Shown piece after piece: positions 23,356-36,462 of a DNA stretch of 64,000 bases. The DNA comes from Druceiella hillmani (lineage: Eukaryota; Arthropoda; Insecta; Lepidoptera; Hepialidae). Numbering within the stretch: position 1 is the stretch's first letter; each line of letters opens with the position of its first letter. The notes beneath the pieces were generated by a model. It worked only from the letters and a program-made list of their open reading frames with translations, had not been told where the DNA came from and made no database searches. The translations under genes were made by a program, and so were the position numbers. The stretch covers positions 5,781,001-5,845,000 of the forward strand of contig JAYKKI010000088.1 of NCBI GenBank assembly GCA_039881145.1, given 5' to 3'.

Positions 23356-24568
23356 TTAAAAGAAATATGTGATATATGCCATGCGATATCAAGTTTTATT
23401 CCAAATGTAGTGTGTTTACTAAAAATGAAATTAATTATCTTAAATTGAAAGCAATATTATGTGGTATTTTTAAGTTGTAAGTCATTTACATGTCAGTTAT
23501 GCCTAGTATTAACTAATTAAGGGTTACTCGTATTTTCGTTACAATTCCTGGATTTGATGTATTGTGATTTCAGAAAAAGAAGAAAAAAGATTCAGAGCTT
23601 TTTACCTCCCTTTGCAATTTGTCAGTCTTTAACAGCATGAATTTTGGGAAATTATATTTATTTGGTTTAAATTTCAACATAGTGCGGCTCATTTTTGCTC
23701 CTGACCGGAATACGTGTCATTTTAATATGCATAAGTCTTTTCAATGATATCGACTTATTTTTATTGATGAATTAAATATATAATTGATGTCCTTTCAGAT
23801 TAACCAGAAGTTTTGAAAGTTTAGCTATTTGACTATAGAATTAAAATGTGTTAAAAATTTAACTTTTGTTTACACGAAGTTAATTATTTCCTTTTATCAC
23901 CAGAGACACATGAGACTTCATTTTGTTCAAAGTGTATATAAAATTATGAGTCCTTTTCACGCTCAAGGGAACAATGTTTTCTTTCGCTGCTTTGATAATT
24001 ACTTGATTCCGAATTGAATTAAAAAAAACCCAAGACATTGGCTGTAGAATTATTTAAACTTTTTCTCACTCGGATTTGATGACACATATTTTGAATTTCA
24101 TTACAGATTTTTCAAGTTTCTCTATACCGCTGCTCAATGTAGTAGAATTCGTTATAAAACTAATATAGGAACTTAAATACTTTCACACATTTTTCAATAT
24201 AAATATCGTGTTATGAATGATTTTTATCGTGGGATGATCTAATTTTTATATTAACACAAGTAATTCATATAATTCAAAGAAGCAAGTGCAAAATAAGAAA
24301 TAGGAATCGTTATCATTAAAATTGTTACACTGGACGTACTGCCAGACATAACTCATCTCTCAATACAACTACGCCAAACCTTAACGAGGCTTGACAAATT
24401 CGAGCATTGGGACCCTCGTCAAATAATTCTCTCTCACAGTCTGCACGTCTATTGTTCAATATTCAATACTGTCAATGTTGCGGCGTTGTATGCAGGGCAT
24501 TGTGCATGGCACGGTTACCTTCAGCCCGCTTCGTCTGAGCAGCAACCGCAATGTAGCTTTACAGTACC

Positions 24569-25720
24569 CAGGGTTACCAGATATTCGGAATTTCCCGGAT
24601 TGTTCGAAAATTTGTTATAATAATTTGTGATCCAGGAATATAATAAGTTTGCCCCGGAAATGTGGAACTTTAGGGTAAATGTTAAAAATTGTTTTGTTAA
24701 CATATTTTTGCGAAACTATATATGTTATGCATTGCAGTTTTACTATCTTGATAAATCGAAAGACCGTAACTGGATATCGAGGTATAATTTTAAATTCGAA
24801 TAAATTGCGTAGAATGTTGCTCCAGAATTTGACAGTTCTTATTAAATATTTCCGATGGTAATATATTGATTAAAATACGGACATAATATACTAAACATTT
24901 TCATCGTTAAACTTTGAAAAGTTAAATTTAAATTTATATCAACTATTTCAAAAATAAATTAAATTTAAGATTAATTTTAACATTAAATTTTATTATTCTA
25001 AAAATATATCTTCCTCATTTTATTATTTTAAAATTTATTCATTCAATCAAACAAATTTAAAGTTAATTTTAGGTTTAAATTTAATTACCTTAAAAATGAT
25101 ATTTCATTATTCGTATTTTTTAAGTTTATTCTAATTTTTATATAAAACAAATCTAAAATTACTTTTAGAATTAAATTTAGTTATATTAACTATTGAAATT
25201 TATTTATTTTTATTTTAAATTTAAATATTTCAACAATTTAAATGAATATAATGAATTGTTAAATTTACTTAAACAATCTAAATAAAGGTCAATTAATTAA
25301 TGAATATAAATGAATTTGTCGAAATGTTTTTGTAATTTATAAATTTTCAATATTTAGTAAATGGTATAGCGAATGTTCTACTATGCTGAGATGTTTTTAT
25401 TCCTATATATAATATATAGCGAAAGGAACTTCGTTCCAACCGGGTGTCCCACGACACCTCTCGTTAAATTTATATTTTTTAATTGTATTGATCTGATTTT
25501 TTTTTGGATTCAACAACTTTGTCGGGTTAAAGAAATGTTTTTTTCTTAAACCACCAGTTGATATAGTATGTTAATTTTTACAGTGTAGTGTAAACAACAA
25601 GGAACGAATAATGTTATTTGAATGAGGTTTTATTTCTGAATTTACCTTGTTTTTCAGGTCTGCATCCTATAGTAGAAATATCTTGGAAAAAGGCCATTTA
25701 ACATATGACAATCCTACAAG
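24569..25720. mobile_element. Insertion splitting the island, short form, unit 2
   Basis: The insertion is 1152 bp. It keeps the small inverted-repeat element at the left and the GAACTTCGTTCC box plus hairpin at 25443-25458, but the left partner TTGGAACGAAGTTC is deleted along with about 810 bp. The middle is A+T-rich and non-coding. Confidence 0.5.
24570..24679. mobile_element. Small inverted-repeat element (MITE-like), unit 2
   Basis: The left arm GGTTACCAGATATTCGGAAT followed by TTCCCGG pairs with the reverse complement of the right arm (CCCCGGAAATGTGG then AACTTTAGGGTAA). About 18 of 26 positions agree, with no coding content. This could be a decayed MITE. Confidence 0.45.
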
Positions 25721-26725
25721 CACACTTTTTAGGATCCGTAATACTTACACAGAGTGTCCGGTACATTCTCTTACTTTGAACCCACTTTGCTTTGTTCGTT
25801 ACCGCGTTAGCGTTTAAGTCGCGTCCGTGTTAACCGGGTTTTGTGACGTAATAGCTGCGTGCGGGTGATAGAAATATTTTAATATTTGTGCCCTTTTTAT
25901 TTTATTTGCCAGCAATACTAGCTATAGGTTGTTTTTTTTTAAATAAAGCAATACGGATGCTGGAATTCCCAAGATTTTTTTGAGGGGACGTTTTTGTGAC
26001 ATCGTATAGGACAGTTCAACATCGTTTATATTTATATCGTCTGAGATGAATTGATCAGTATTTTCGTTACATATTAAAAGGAAAATGAATCAAAATGGTG
26101 ATTTAGGGGAATTGCATTTTGAGACGATATAATGGATTTACTGAATTTACTTTTAATTATATAACTTTAATAATTCCATTTTAATTTTTGTGGTTGTGAA
26201 ATATTTACAATTTTTCCATTGCAGAAAAATGGAAAACCCTTAAAAAAACGATCAATGATATTTACCGTGAATATAAATTAAATTACGAAAAAAATATATA
26301 AAGGTTTAGGATTTAAGGAAAGTAGCAGCATGGTTATTGCAAGTTGGTTTGATAATTTTATCTTCTTGCCTTTTTTCTGTAACCATTTTTCTGTAAAATT
26401 TATGTATTTATTTTAGTGGTCTTCAAATTATATGTGTACACGTTATGCTATTTTATTGACTTATAAGCAATTCCTTTCAGTTAATTGAGGCACTATATTT
26501 TGAGAACCTATTACTGTTGACAACTGTAGTTTATAGAAAATATCGAAAATTATAAACGAATGAAATTCTTCTAAAATATCAACAACTGACTATTGTCTGC
26601 CATTCACTATTTATTTCTATAAAATAGGTTACAAAAGTCAAACATTTTAAGAATATCTGTTTTAATTATGAGCAATCAAAATAGAACAAACAGATAAATT
26701 TACTTTTGCATTTATTATGTTACAG

Positions 26726-26950
26726 GTAAATAAGGAAGAAGAAGATAATTATGTAGTACAGGATGGAAAGAGATTGCACAGTGATAAGGAGACAAGACTG
26801 AAACAATTTCATTTCAAACACCTTTTGAAAACAGAATGTCACAATTAAGTCTATACTAGAGTTTGAACTTTATCCAGGAGTACTCATGGGCAGTGGACAC
26901 GTCTTTGGTAATGGAACGATTAAACTGATTGAATGAAAACAATGTCTCGT
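26726..26950 (+). pseudogene. Possible dead exon, M1 of unit 2
   Basis: Same acceptor-like site and the same 40-codon frame (26726-26848). The second phase reads TIKSILEFELYPGVLMGSG and FGNGTIKLIE with the stop in the same place. Differences from unit 1 are mostly amino-acid changing, so there is no sign of present selection. Confidence 0.35.
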
Positions 26951-27234
26951 TCTAGTTAACGAACTTTTACGATAACATCCTTTGTATTTTTTATATAATA
27001 CAGTCCAAAATTTTAATTTTTTAGAACGAAAACTTATTGCTTACTATAATTTTCAAAGGCACATATTTAAAATAAATGTTTTTTTTTTGTCATATAACAA
27101 TTAATTAACGAAATCGAATTAAACTAATCCAACTTGCTTCTTACAAAGTACTTGATATAAGTAAGTTTTTTATATTAATTTCTATTATATAACTCTATGC
27201 GTTTCTGAGAAAAAAAGGGTCTGAATAGAGAGAT

Positions 27235-27306
27235 AGATGGACGGACAACGAAGTGAACCTATAAGTGTTCCTTTTTTTATTTTTGCGGTACGAAACCCTA
27301 AAAATT
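27235..27306 (-). repeat. Second copy of the dispersed-repeat family, reversed, unit 2
   Basis: Best-preserved version: CGAAGTGAACCTATAAGTGT then GGTACGAAACCCTAAAAA. Confidence 0.42.
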
Positions 27307-28349
27307 AATTTTTTGTCTAACTTAGATTCCGAACTCTAAAAACTATGGTTTGTAAATACACACTAAGGGAAGAGTCAATATTTTGTTGAGATTGACAAAT
27401 GGGTAATAATTTAGTATGCGTCTTTCAGATCAAGACTTCAAAACTGATTAAAATATATTCGTTGGATACCGTGATTTAAACGAAAGGCAATATTTATATT
27501 TCAATCATCTCAATATTTAAATTTCACGTTTTATTAAATATTTTTATGTGCTATTTTGTATTTAATAATACTAGAAAGCCAATAAAATACTTAACGAAAT
27601 TAAATGGCTCTTCCATTAAGAAATACTGCTTATGTATTTCCATTATCATTTTATCGGGCAGGATTTTCCAATTCATCACGATTTCGCTCGAAATCATAAT
27701 TTATTTGGGGATTTTTCAGCTCCGCAGGTATCTGATTGTACCCAAGGCGGTTCCTCGATACGGGGTCGAGATGTAAAGTTTGACAGCCGATAAATTAGGT
27801 CACGAAAGAAAAGTTCTTTGCGAACTGATTAAGAGAAATGCTTTCTCCTTCATATTTTAAGGACAAAGTTAAGAAAGTTCAAATACTGATATCGTTTATA
27901 AACGGCGACTTTTAATGAAAATACCATAAGAAAACGTAATATTTCGTTTTGATATGCAAAAATTAAAACAATAAAATATCACTTATATTCTTTCAAATAA
28001 ACATAATTTTTTTCCCATGTAACGATCAAGATATCGTAAATAGACATTACAAAATTTTAATTGTTATTAATTAACTGTTAATAGAAGGTTAATGCCTTAT
28101 TTATACAATAATTTATGGTAAGCAAAACTCTGCTTCATAATTATAATGTCAAATAGGTATTAACGAATTACCTTCTTTGGTTCTTTGATTTTCCCACTCA
28201 TTGTACTGAAATTTTACAAATTTTTCACGATATTATTGTTTTGGTTTTTGTATGTTTTAACGTTTAAAATGTTTTAACACGTGTGAATTTGCCGAAAAGG
28301 GCGGTTAGGTCAATTCGGGTATGAAATTAAAAATACTACATGACGCATT

Positions 28350-28417
28350 TTTATACTAACGATTCTATTGTTACAATAGAGTAGTAAGTATAAAAACGTA
28401 TCAGTCGTTAGTATAAA
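28350..28417. repeat. Nested fold-back palindrome, unit 2
   Basis: Outer arms TTTATACTAACGA and TCGTTAGTATAAA; inner palindrome TCTATTGTTACAATAGA. Unit 1 has a simple, unfolded TTTTTATACAAACGACTCAA TTGTA. Confidence 0.9.
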
Positions 28418-28820
28418 TGCGCAATACGCTATTCTCACTCTCGTTGACATTTCGTTACACATTTTGGTGATGTTATTTCAGTTGATTTACAGATAGTAAT
28501 TCGGCAAGAAATTCTATTATAAATGTAGTATGCTCAATGAAAGCAACATAACCTGGTATTTTTAAATCACTTAAACATGGGATTGTAGCAAATCCGTTTC
28601 AAGTTATGTTTTTTTTTTTATTTTGGACTGTAAATGCGAGGATGCGTTTTTCAGCTCGCAGAATTGGTAATTAGGTCATAGTGAGGATATATTAATGCGT
28701 AAAAGCTTAACGAGTGCAGTGACTCATTGATAGTATAAATACCAAGTTTTATCTCGATCAGACCATTAGTCTTTGAAAAATTGTCGACCAACCAAGTCAA
28801 TCGGGGAGAAAGTGAGAAAT

Positions 28821-29661
28821 ATGAGGAAAATCGAGTACCGTGCTGTTATCAATTTCCTTACCAAGCAAAATAAGTTCGTTGAAACCATACTGGAAATGAG
28901 ATTATTCGGTTACGGGGTTCTTGCCTGGGTAAAGTCATCATTTAAAACTGACACAGTACCTTTAAACAAGGCAGGAACTCATTTGAAGATGACTGAAGGT
29001 CTGGACGACGTATTAAAATTACAACTCGGAAAATCATTCAAAGAGTCAAAAAGTTAATATTTGAAGAGGAAAGACTAAGGTCAGCGCAAGGTGTGTGTCG
29101 ACAATACTTACTCTGCCTCAAAAACAACAACGAGTGGAGTGTTCCCGCGTGTTTTTATACCTCCGTACTGAATATAAGGATCAACTATTGAGTAGAATTA
29201 TTACTGGGATCAAAACTTGGGTTTATCATTATGAACGAGAATTCCAACAGAACTCTATGCAATGGCACAAAAAGGCATACCGCCACTCAAGAAATTTAAG
29301 GTTTAAAAGTTGGCTGCAAAAATCGTAGCAACAGTCTTTTGGAATTCAGAGAGGATCTTGACGATAGATTACAAAGATAAGGTGCCTTCATAACCAGAAG
29401 ACACTATGCTTTAATCCTGGAGTAGTAGAAAGATTCCATCAAAGAAAAAATAAGGGAAAAATTAACCAAAGTTGACCTCCTTCTGCACGACAATCCGCTA
29501 GTTTACAAGAGTTGTGTTTTTAAAAAATTTAGAAGGACGCAGTTTCTGCTTACTTTTCGGTCAAAAGTAAAATATTTTTTTTTGAAGGTATACACAAGCT
29601 AATTGAAAGATCGGAAAAATATATTAGCTTAGCAGGTGAATATATTGAAAAAGATAAATAA
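28821..29661 (+). pseudogene. Mariner-type transposase fossil, unit 2
   Basis: Second copy of the same dead transposase. The first 79 codons from the ATG are open; the open frame can extend upstream to 28773, but family similarity starts at MRKIEYRAV. The frame then breaks and continues as TLPQKQQRVECSRVFLYL and HYEREFQQNSMQWHKK, with TGIKTW again replacing the catalytic TGDETW. A further stop follows LQKS. LLHDN lies near 29485 and the C-terminal block FFEGIHKLIERSEKYIS runs to the TAA at 29661. Just downstream, about 175 bp present in unit 1 is missing; the same deletion occurs in unit 3. No activity can be expected. Confidence 0.88.
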
Positions 29662-29771
29662 ATTTGTATATTTATTCTCACTTCTTTAGAAATTAGTTAA
29701 AAAGAGCACAAACATTAGACAAGTAAAAAATAAAGCAGTTTATTATAGTAGAGAAATGACATATTATTTTA

Positions 29772-29880
29772 TTTTTAGGGTTCCGTAGGTCAAAAGAGAA
29801 ACACAAAAACTTTACAATTTTTCTCATGCCTCCATTTGTCACATCCGTTTTCCTTGGAAAAGTTTAAAGCTTATTAGTTA
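29772..29880 (+). repeat. GGGTTCCGTA-type dispersed repeat, M2 unit 2
   Basis: Same repeat as at 8961, a few bases different. Confidence 0.4.
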
Positions 29881-30590
29881 AAAATTGGGAAGAATCTTGT
29901 TAACCCGCTTACTTTTCAATATTAAGAATCTAAATGTATTATTTGCATATGAATTTTAGATGCGGCAAGCTTAATTAATATTTATTTCTATTGATTTTTT
30001 TCCGCTTCAAGTTGTCCATGGTATAAATTGAAACAGTGAATTATTTTCGAAAGTGCAATAGTTAAAATTATATAAAATAGAGTTATTAGAAAACAATGGT
30101 CTCTTGTAGCCTTTTTACTAGGAGAGTATTTAATTTAGGTAGTATTTACTAAATAACTGGTGCGATGTTTTAGATATACTATGTGCTTTTAAATATATAA
30201 AAGTTTCGTTCCTAAGTGTACACAAAACCGTCTCAGTGAAAGTTATACATCTAGTAGACAGGTAGGGCTTTTAGATTAAAATATAAAATTGAACAATCAG
30301 TTATGAATTGATTTAAACAAAACGCAGGGTTAGAAAAAAAGTGTGAATAAAATAATGTGATGGGAGTGGAAGCAGACTTGGTCAATAGAAAAATTGATTC
30401 CGTCCTTTAAAAGTTTATGCCCGCTTTAATAAATTCATTGTAAAATATATTGAGGAAAGTTGAAGCGTAATATTTTCACGGCGTGCTGAAACAAATTCAT
30501 AAGAGTGTATAATAATTTTACAAAAGAAAAAGAATTAAATATATCTAAGTTTTATGTTATGTTTTTTTAAAATATTTTAACAAAATTCCA

Positions 30591-30621
30591 AAGATTTTTG
30601 CATTGAATATGCAAAAATCTT
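30591..30621. repeat. Short palindrome, unit 2
   Basis: AAGATTTTTGCATTGAATAT then GCAAAAATCTT. Unit 1 reads AAGATTTTTGCATATTCATA here, without the returning arm. Confidence 0.88.
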
Positions 30622-31487
30622 GATAAATCATAATAATTCGGTTTCAAGATAAATCATAGAATTTCTGTTTACCTGATTACAATTGTCGGCAAGTTTTCTT
30701 TTTAACTAATGTTTATTAAGTTTGATTGGGTTTTTACCAGTGTACGATTTGTCTATTAACTAATGATAATTAATAATGTAGAAATAAAAGGCACTAATAA
30801 TAAATTGAAGTCATAGATGTTTATTCGCATAATTACTCTGTATTTAAACTAAGTTCTGTCTCATCATAGGAATTTTGAAACATTTGACATCGTAGTAGAT
30901 TCTTTGAATAATATCAGCAGAAGAAGACTGAATACTTTTTATAATTTCATAAGTTTTGAAAGAGAGCACAATTATAAGTGTTATACTTTTCTGATATTGT
31001 CACAATACATTAAAGTTCATTAAATATTAAATACTATACCAAAAAAAGGACTATAATATCAATATAAAGGGGTATTTAATGCCAAGCAGCGACTATGTTA
31101 TCGTGGAAACAGGCCTAATTCAGAACCCAAGGGACCTATTTTAGGAGGGAAAATTATTATAAAAGTAATGATGAACGTTTGAAAATAAATATACATTCTT
31201 ATCAGAATTCAAAAACGCTTTAGATATAAGAAAAAATTTTATTAATATTAGTTCAGAATTTTCAAAGGAAATTGTATGCAATGGATAGATGGCTGGCTTT
31301 AGATATTTTAGTAATAAATTAATTATTAAAGTTTTTGTTACCTCAAGGCAATTTCTGCAACCTGATATAATATTATTGACATAATATATTTCATGATTAT
31401 ACAAGGTTCACTTCAAACAAATAATTTTGAAAGAAAACTCGTCTCCAAATCATTTTTATTCCTGAATACCTAAAATTTGGTTAATCG

Positions 31488-31659
31488 ATGTCGTGCGAAG
31501 AGAGTGCAGTTTCGCACCTTTGAAGCGTTGTCAGAAGAACAGCGACTTTATGGGGATTCCCCTCACAAGACAAGTGACAGGACGTTAGTAAACAATTTTT
31601 TAGTAGTAGTAAATTTTTTAGAATTTTTAAATTATTTTAGAAAATTGGGAAATTTATAA
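31488..31659 (+). pseudogene. Exon-like remnant, M2 of unit 2
   Basis: The ATG frame reads MSCEESAVSHL and stops because extra bases (TTTCGC) interrupt it. The conserved part (TFEALSEEQRLYGDSPHK) continues in another phase to 31659. Confidence 0.28.
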
Positions 31660-32668
31660 AATGAAAATGTGGTCTCATTCCAGTTAATACATTTTTAGGT
31701 GTGTGTCTTTTTGTAATATGAGAAATTCCAAAACGTTATAAGATTTTCTGTTCTGGCTAAAATTATTTACAAATTTATAAAGAATGTTAATATTGTGGCA
31801 TACTTAGATTACCAATTACAAGAATTTTGGTTCATAAACACTAATAGAGAGTTCAATATTTCAGTGAGATTCATATAGGCAAAAATGGAGCATAAAATCA
31901 GAATTTACATCTTTTAGGTTCAGACTTTAACACCAATTTAAATGTATTTTTTAAATTCCGGAATTTTCAATAAATTATTTTTGGAGAACACGATATACGC
32001 ATCTGAATATTCAAATTCTGTATTTAATTTAATATTATTATTTACCACTTCTTCTTAACTACTAACTTTTTCTTAACACTTCACAATAATTTACCCCTTT
32101 GTATATGACCCCGTTGATAAATGCTTTATACGAAATTGAAATATTAATTTTGGCTTAAATTTCCAACTCATTACAAATTTTCGTTGTAAACTTTTTCAGC
32201 TTCACAGTTATCCGACCGAATCGAAGGCGGTTCTTCGATACGGGGTCGAGTTGTAAAATTTGGTAGCTAATAAATTAGGCTGCGAGTGAAAATTTCTTTG
32301 CGCACTATTTAAAAGAAACACTTCCTCTGCTCTCTCAAACAAAACGATTAAGAACTGATATTATTTACAAACAACAACCCTGAACAATGATTTTTACTTG
32401 AACAAAGCTTATACTGTGACGCTGATACAGATATATAGAGGTATAATTTAATTTTTACCTGCATAAGATTATGAAATCTGTGCACTTTAAGATCAAGTAA
32501 AATTTTAATAAATTGCAATTTTACGTGTGGCAACAGTGCGTCACCCTTTTTTATAGTCATATAGCTCCGAAACTACAGAAGTTATTAAAGTCAAACTCTT
32601 ATATAGGAAAGGTGGGCTACTCAATTTAATTTTGGTTAAAAGCTATTTAAATTTATTTTAAGGTTTTT

Positions 32669-32670
<2 letters not shown>

Positions 32671-32703
<33 letters not shown>
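32671..32703. repeat. (TA)n microsatellite, short
   Basis: Counterpart of 11890-11962 with about half the length. Confidence 0.95.
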
Positions 32704-32706
<3 letters not shown>

Positions 32707-33302
32707 AAAAATGAGTATTGACCTACTGTGTCCTTAGTACACAGGATTATCCAGTGAGTCAACTCTGGGAGCACAGTGGATCAGAAGTTTATTTCAATGT
32801 ATAAAGACAGTTCATTGCTAATATTTTCAATAAGTTTCATCGAATCAGTACTTTCCGTTACACTTTACATGTTTTCTTTTTCCGTTACACTTAGCATGTC
32901 TTTGTTAACAAAATGTATTCTCCTTAGCTTTTCGATGTTTAATTATTTTACCCATTCAGTGGTACTTTGACTTAACTTCGATAATAATGACAATTAAAGA
33001 TATTTGTTAAATAGTCACGTAAGTGTATATAAAAAGACATTAATCTTAAAAATAAATCAGCTAAAATCTTAAACAAAATAAAGCACTCTTAACTTTTAAA
33101 CTTAATACTTTAGCTACTTTCAGCGTATCTGTTTTAAGCATTTAGTATTTTTTATTGCCTACCTACTCTATGAATCACAAATGACATCTTTATAATTAAT
33201 TATTTATTTTTAGGAATTTTGACAAAATGTAAAATTAGCACTAATAGCAACTGATGGATAGAGATTTGGGAAAAATCAACATTGAAATACTAGTAAGACT
33301 GC

Positions 33303-35293
33303 TGGCGTAAGGTGTTTCCTCCTTCACCAGGTTTAGACAATATAAGTTTTACCTCACACTCCCTAACATATATAATTCAGGATTACTTATATACGAGTAT
33401 GCATTAAATTTGCGATTCACACGGAGGAAGCTCATGTAATTTTCTAAATTTTCATTACGATCGCGTAAAAATTTTCCTAAACGATATATACTTTTCCTCT
33501 CAGTTGAAAAACGATTAAGAATGTAATCTTCCTCACACCATTATGAGTCTTCATTATCAAGAGAAATATTTTCAGTGCCACCTTCTGATTCACTCTGCAG
33601 AACTTTTCTAACAGCTTCTGTTTTATTTTTCTTTGATAATTTCTTTTCTTGACTTCTGATATCTGTAATCTAATATTTTCCTTCTCCGGTGTACCCGCGG
33701 TAATTAAGCTACGGCTAGTTTTTCTTTTTCTTATGTTTGCCCTTGGTATAGTTTTGAGGGGTTGCCGAAACTGACTGGGACTTAGAAAAGAGTCCGATAA
33801 TACCGACGTATCTTTCGACTTAGAGCTCTGAGGCTTTAATGACTCTTGAGGTTGTACGCACTGTGATTCTAAAGGATCTTGTCGTGAGTCACTCTGAGGC
33901 TCTGATGGGTCTTGCTTGTAACGAACGAAGGCCCTGACCCTTGCTAAAATTTGAAGAATATACTAATGCCCCAGGGATTGTTTCGTTTTCTAGAATTGAA
34001 TGACTATTTTGCTAGCTTACGCTAATATCTTGCAAAGATAAGTCAAGTGGATTTCGAAGGACATTAGAATTGAAATGATCAGTCATAGAGCTAGGTAAAA
34101 AGTCTTCATCCGTGAAAACATTCATATAAAGAGGATGGATTCCGGTTTTTTTAAGGCATTAATAATAATCGTTGTATTCATGGCTTTGATAAATGCATAG
34201 GGATTGCATTTCGCAGCTGAGCTAAATCGTAGATAGTTACAGCTTTTTCTGGATTTTTAAGTCAAAATACCATAGCGGCTTTGTAGTACTTTTTCAATGA
34301 AGAATAAATACAGGAATACATCCAAGGCCACAGCTTTGCTGACGTATGAGGGTGAAGTGTCAATATTATTTTCTTTTACTATATCTAGCGTTTCAATAGA
34401 CTCGTGTTCATTTATAATTAATATTGAAAAATTTTCTTTAGAACTCGAGGAGTGTTTGATGAAGTATTTCATTGTTTTGACAAATAATTCGTTATTCATC
34501 CAACCAGATGACGCAGCAACCCCTAATGTTCCAGGGGCAGCACCTTTAATCATGTAATCCTTATAGTTTTTCCTGGGAAAAATAAGTACCGGTGACAAAG
34601 CTTTCCTAGTGTGACTTTTTCGCCGCTTGTTACTTTTCCAATATTCTTACCTTTAGGACCAATTACTTTTTGGGGTTTTTGCACTAGTATCGTTGCCGTC
34701 TCATCAAGATTGTATATTCTAGTACCGTCCGCAAGAGAAGAATGGGTTTTATACACTTCATGCAGATTATCAAAAAAGATATTTGCGGTTTCATTGATGA
34801 ATGCAGTTGCTCTAGCCAGATTGCAAGTTTTCGGTTTGCGTAAAGAAAACTCTCATTATAACGCTTATGAAAAGATTTTAACCAATCAATACCCGCCACC
34901 TTGTTTACAATCCATGACTCTGGCATTTTAATTTTGTTCACTACGGCCATTTTATATGCAACTTTACGACAATATTTTATTGTTAAGCCGTAAAACATAA
35001 GTGTTTTTACTTTGACTTAATTTTTATAGTATTCGGTAAGTGCTTGTTCTTGCTCATTCGTGAAAACTTTGTTAATGTCATAATGCGGCACAAGCCTCAA
35101 ATTTTTAGTACTTGTGGATCTTTTTACTTTGGCTACATAACATTGTAGCGTTGAAAATGGAATTTTCTTTTCCTCTGCTACTGAAAGTATTTCTTTTCCC
35201 TATTTAATTTTTTGAAGAGCTTCTTTCATGTCTTCTTTCGGGTGATTACCTCTTTTTCTACATAACTGGCGTTTCTTTGGCGTTACTCTTTAG
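33303..35293 (-). pseudogene. Pogo/Tigger-like transposase fossil, unit 2
   Basis: Same fossil as in unit 1. The first catalytic block is intact here (NLDETATILVQKPQ, near 34700) while the second is again LIINEHES (near 34415). The longest frames are 34257-34598 and 34550-34756. An extra stop sits in the N-terminal part (GACTTAATTT at about 35012) where unit 3 has GACGTAATTT. The early stop after KIK is shared by all three units. Neighbours: a (TA)n tract on each side. Confidence 0.88.
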
Positions 35294-35558
35294 GGTGAAT
35301 TTACGCACTACCCATTCGACTATAGCGTAGTATACTATTCCCACTCACGCCGGGTTACTTTGTGACATATTTGTGTAACTATTGCGATTTAATGGTCATC
35401 ATACCATAACAATTTTTATTTATACATTTCCATATTAGTCACGCCCAATGTCATTTGATTAGAGTTAATTGCATTTTCGTTAAAATTTATATATTTACTT
35501 TAATGCGCGCTTTTTATTTCAGGTACGTAACTAAATAATTACGTAACTATACGTAACT

Positions 35559-35577
35559 ATATATATATATATATATA

Positions 35578-35625
<48 letters not shown>
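35559..35625. repeat. (TA)n microsatellite
   Basis: Counterpart of 14961-15048 without TG/CA blocks. Preceded by ACGTAACTAT twice. Confidence 0.95.
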
Positions 35626-35630
<5 letters not shown>

Positions 35631-36462
35631 GAGGAAAAGAGGAAACTTATTGCATCACAAGTGTGTATCTTTGTCTGTAACAACTTTTTTTAAAAATGTA
35701 TTACATAGAACATAGAAAATGTACCAAATTGTACCCATTGTTTACGTAGTTTTAATTCCATTATCACGTGGCTCATTTTCGCAACTGACCGGAATCTAGA
35801 CATTTCAATGTATATTAGTTACCTTTTCCACTTATTTTTCTCCATAATTTTAAAATTTAATTTATGCAGTTACTTTAAAATTAATTGGGAATTTTGAAAG
35901 TCTGGCCATTTCCATATCGACATGTAATGGTTTTACTTATAAAGAGATAAGTTTCTTTAAAGATTTAAGTTTCTGTTTACACAACACTAATTATTTACTT
36001 TTACCACTAGCAACTACTAGTAAATTATAGTCTTATTTAAAATATGTGTATAATTTTTGGTCCATTTTACGTTAGAAGTGATTACGTTTTTTTGTAATCG
36101 TAATAATTTTTTGATTCCTATTTGTATTCTCATCAAAACCGTTTAAAAAAAAATTTAAGTTGCTTATCGTAGAAGTGCTAAAACATTTTAATCCCTTATT
36201 CATATCTTGTGATAAATAATTTTGATTTCATTACATACTTTATAGGTCTCTCTCTACGGCTGCTTAATGTGGTAGAATTAATTATAAAACAATTATAGAA
36301 TGCGAGTAGCTATACAATTTCTGACACTAATATCGCGTGATTAAATTGTGATTAAATGTGTGACCTGCAATTTAATTTTTCTTATTAATAAAAGTAATTC
36401 ACAAAACTTGAGAAAGCAAGTCCAAATGAAGACATCAAAATTGCTTTCATTCAAATTGTTAC

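Larger units (their letters stand above)
24330..25875. other. Split island in half A, unit 2
   Basis: Left piece 24330-24568, right piece from 25721. At the right junction this copy keeps CACACTTTTTAGGATCCGTA before the GTGTCCGGTAC block, which unit 1 has lost. This lets the insertion edges be placed against M3 (ACTTTCAGGATACC). Confidence 0.6.
22298..27316. repeat. Module M1, unit 2
   Basis: Same layout as M1 of unit 1 but with about 610 bp missing at 23551 and a shorter island insertion. Nearly identical to M1 of unit 3 up to about 26.27 kb, including equal insertion length (1152 bp). From 26.3 kb on it diverges from both other units. Confidence 0.75.
27317..31800. repeat. Module M2, unit 2
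   Basis: Carries the mariner fossil and two palindromes (28350-28417, 30591-30621), also present in unit 3 but not in unit 1. Near 28567 it lacks about 45 bp that both other units keep, and the ends of that gap share AAATC. The stretch 30240-31130 is featureless A+T-rich DNA. Confidence 0.75.
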
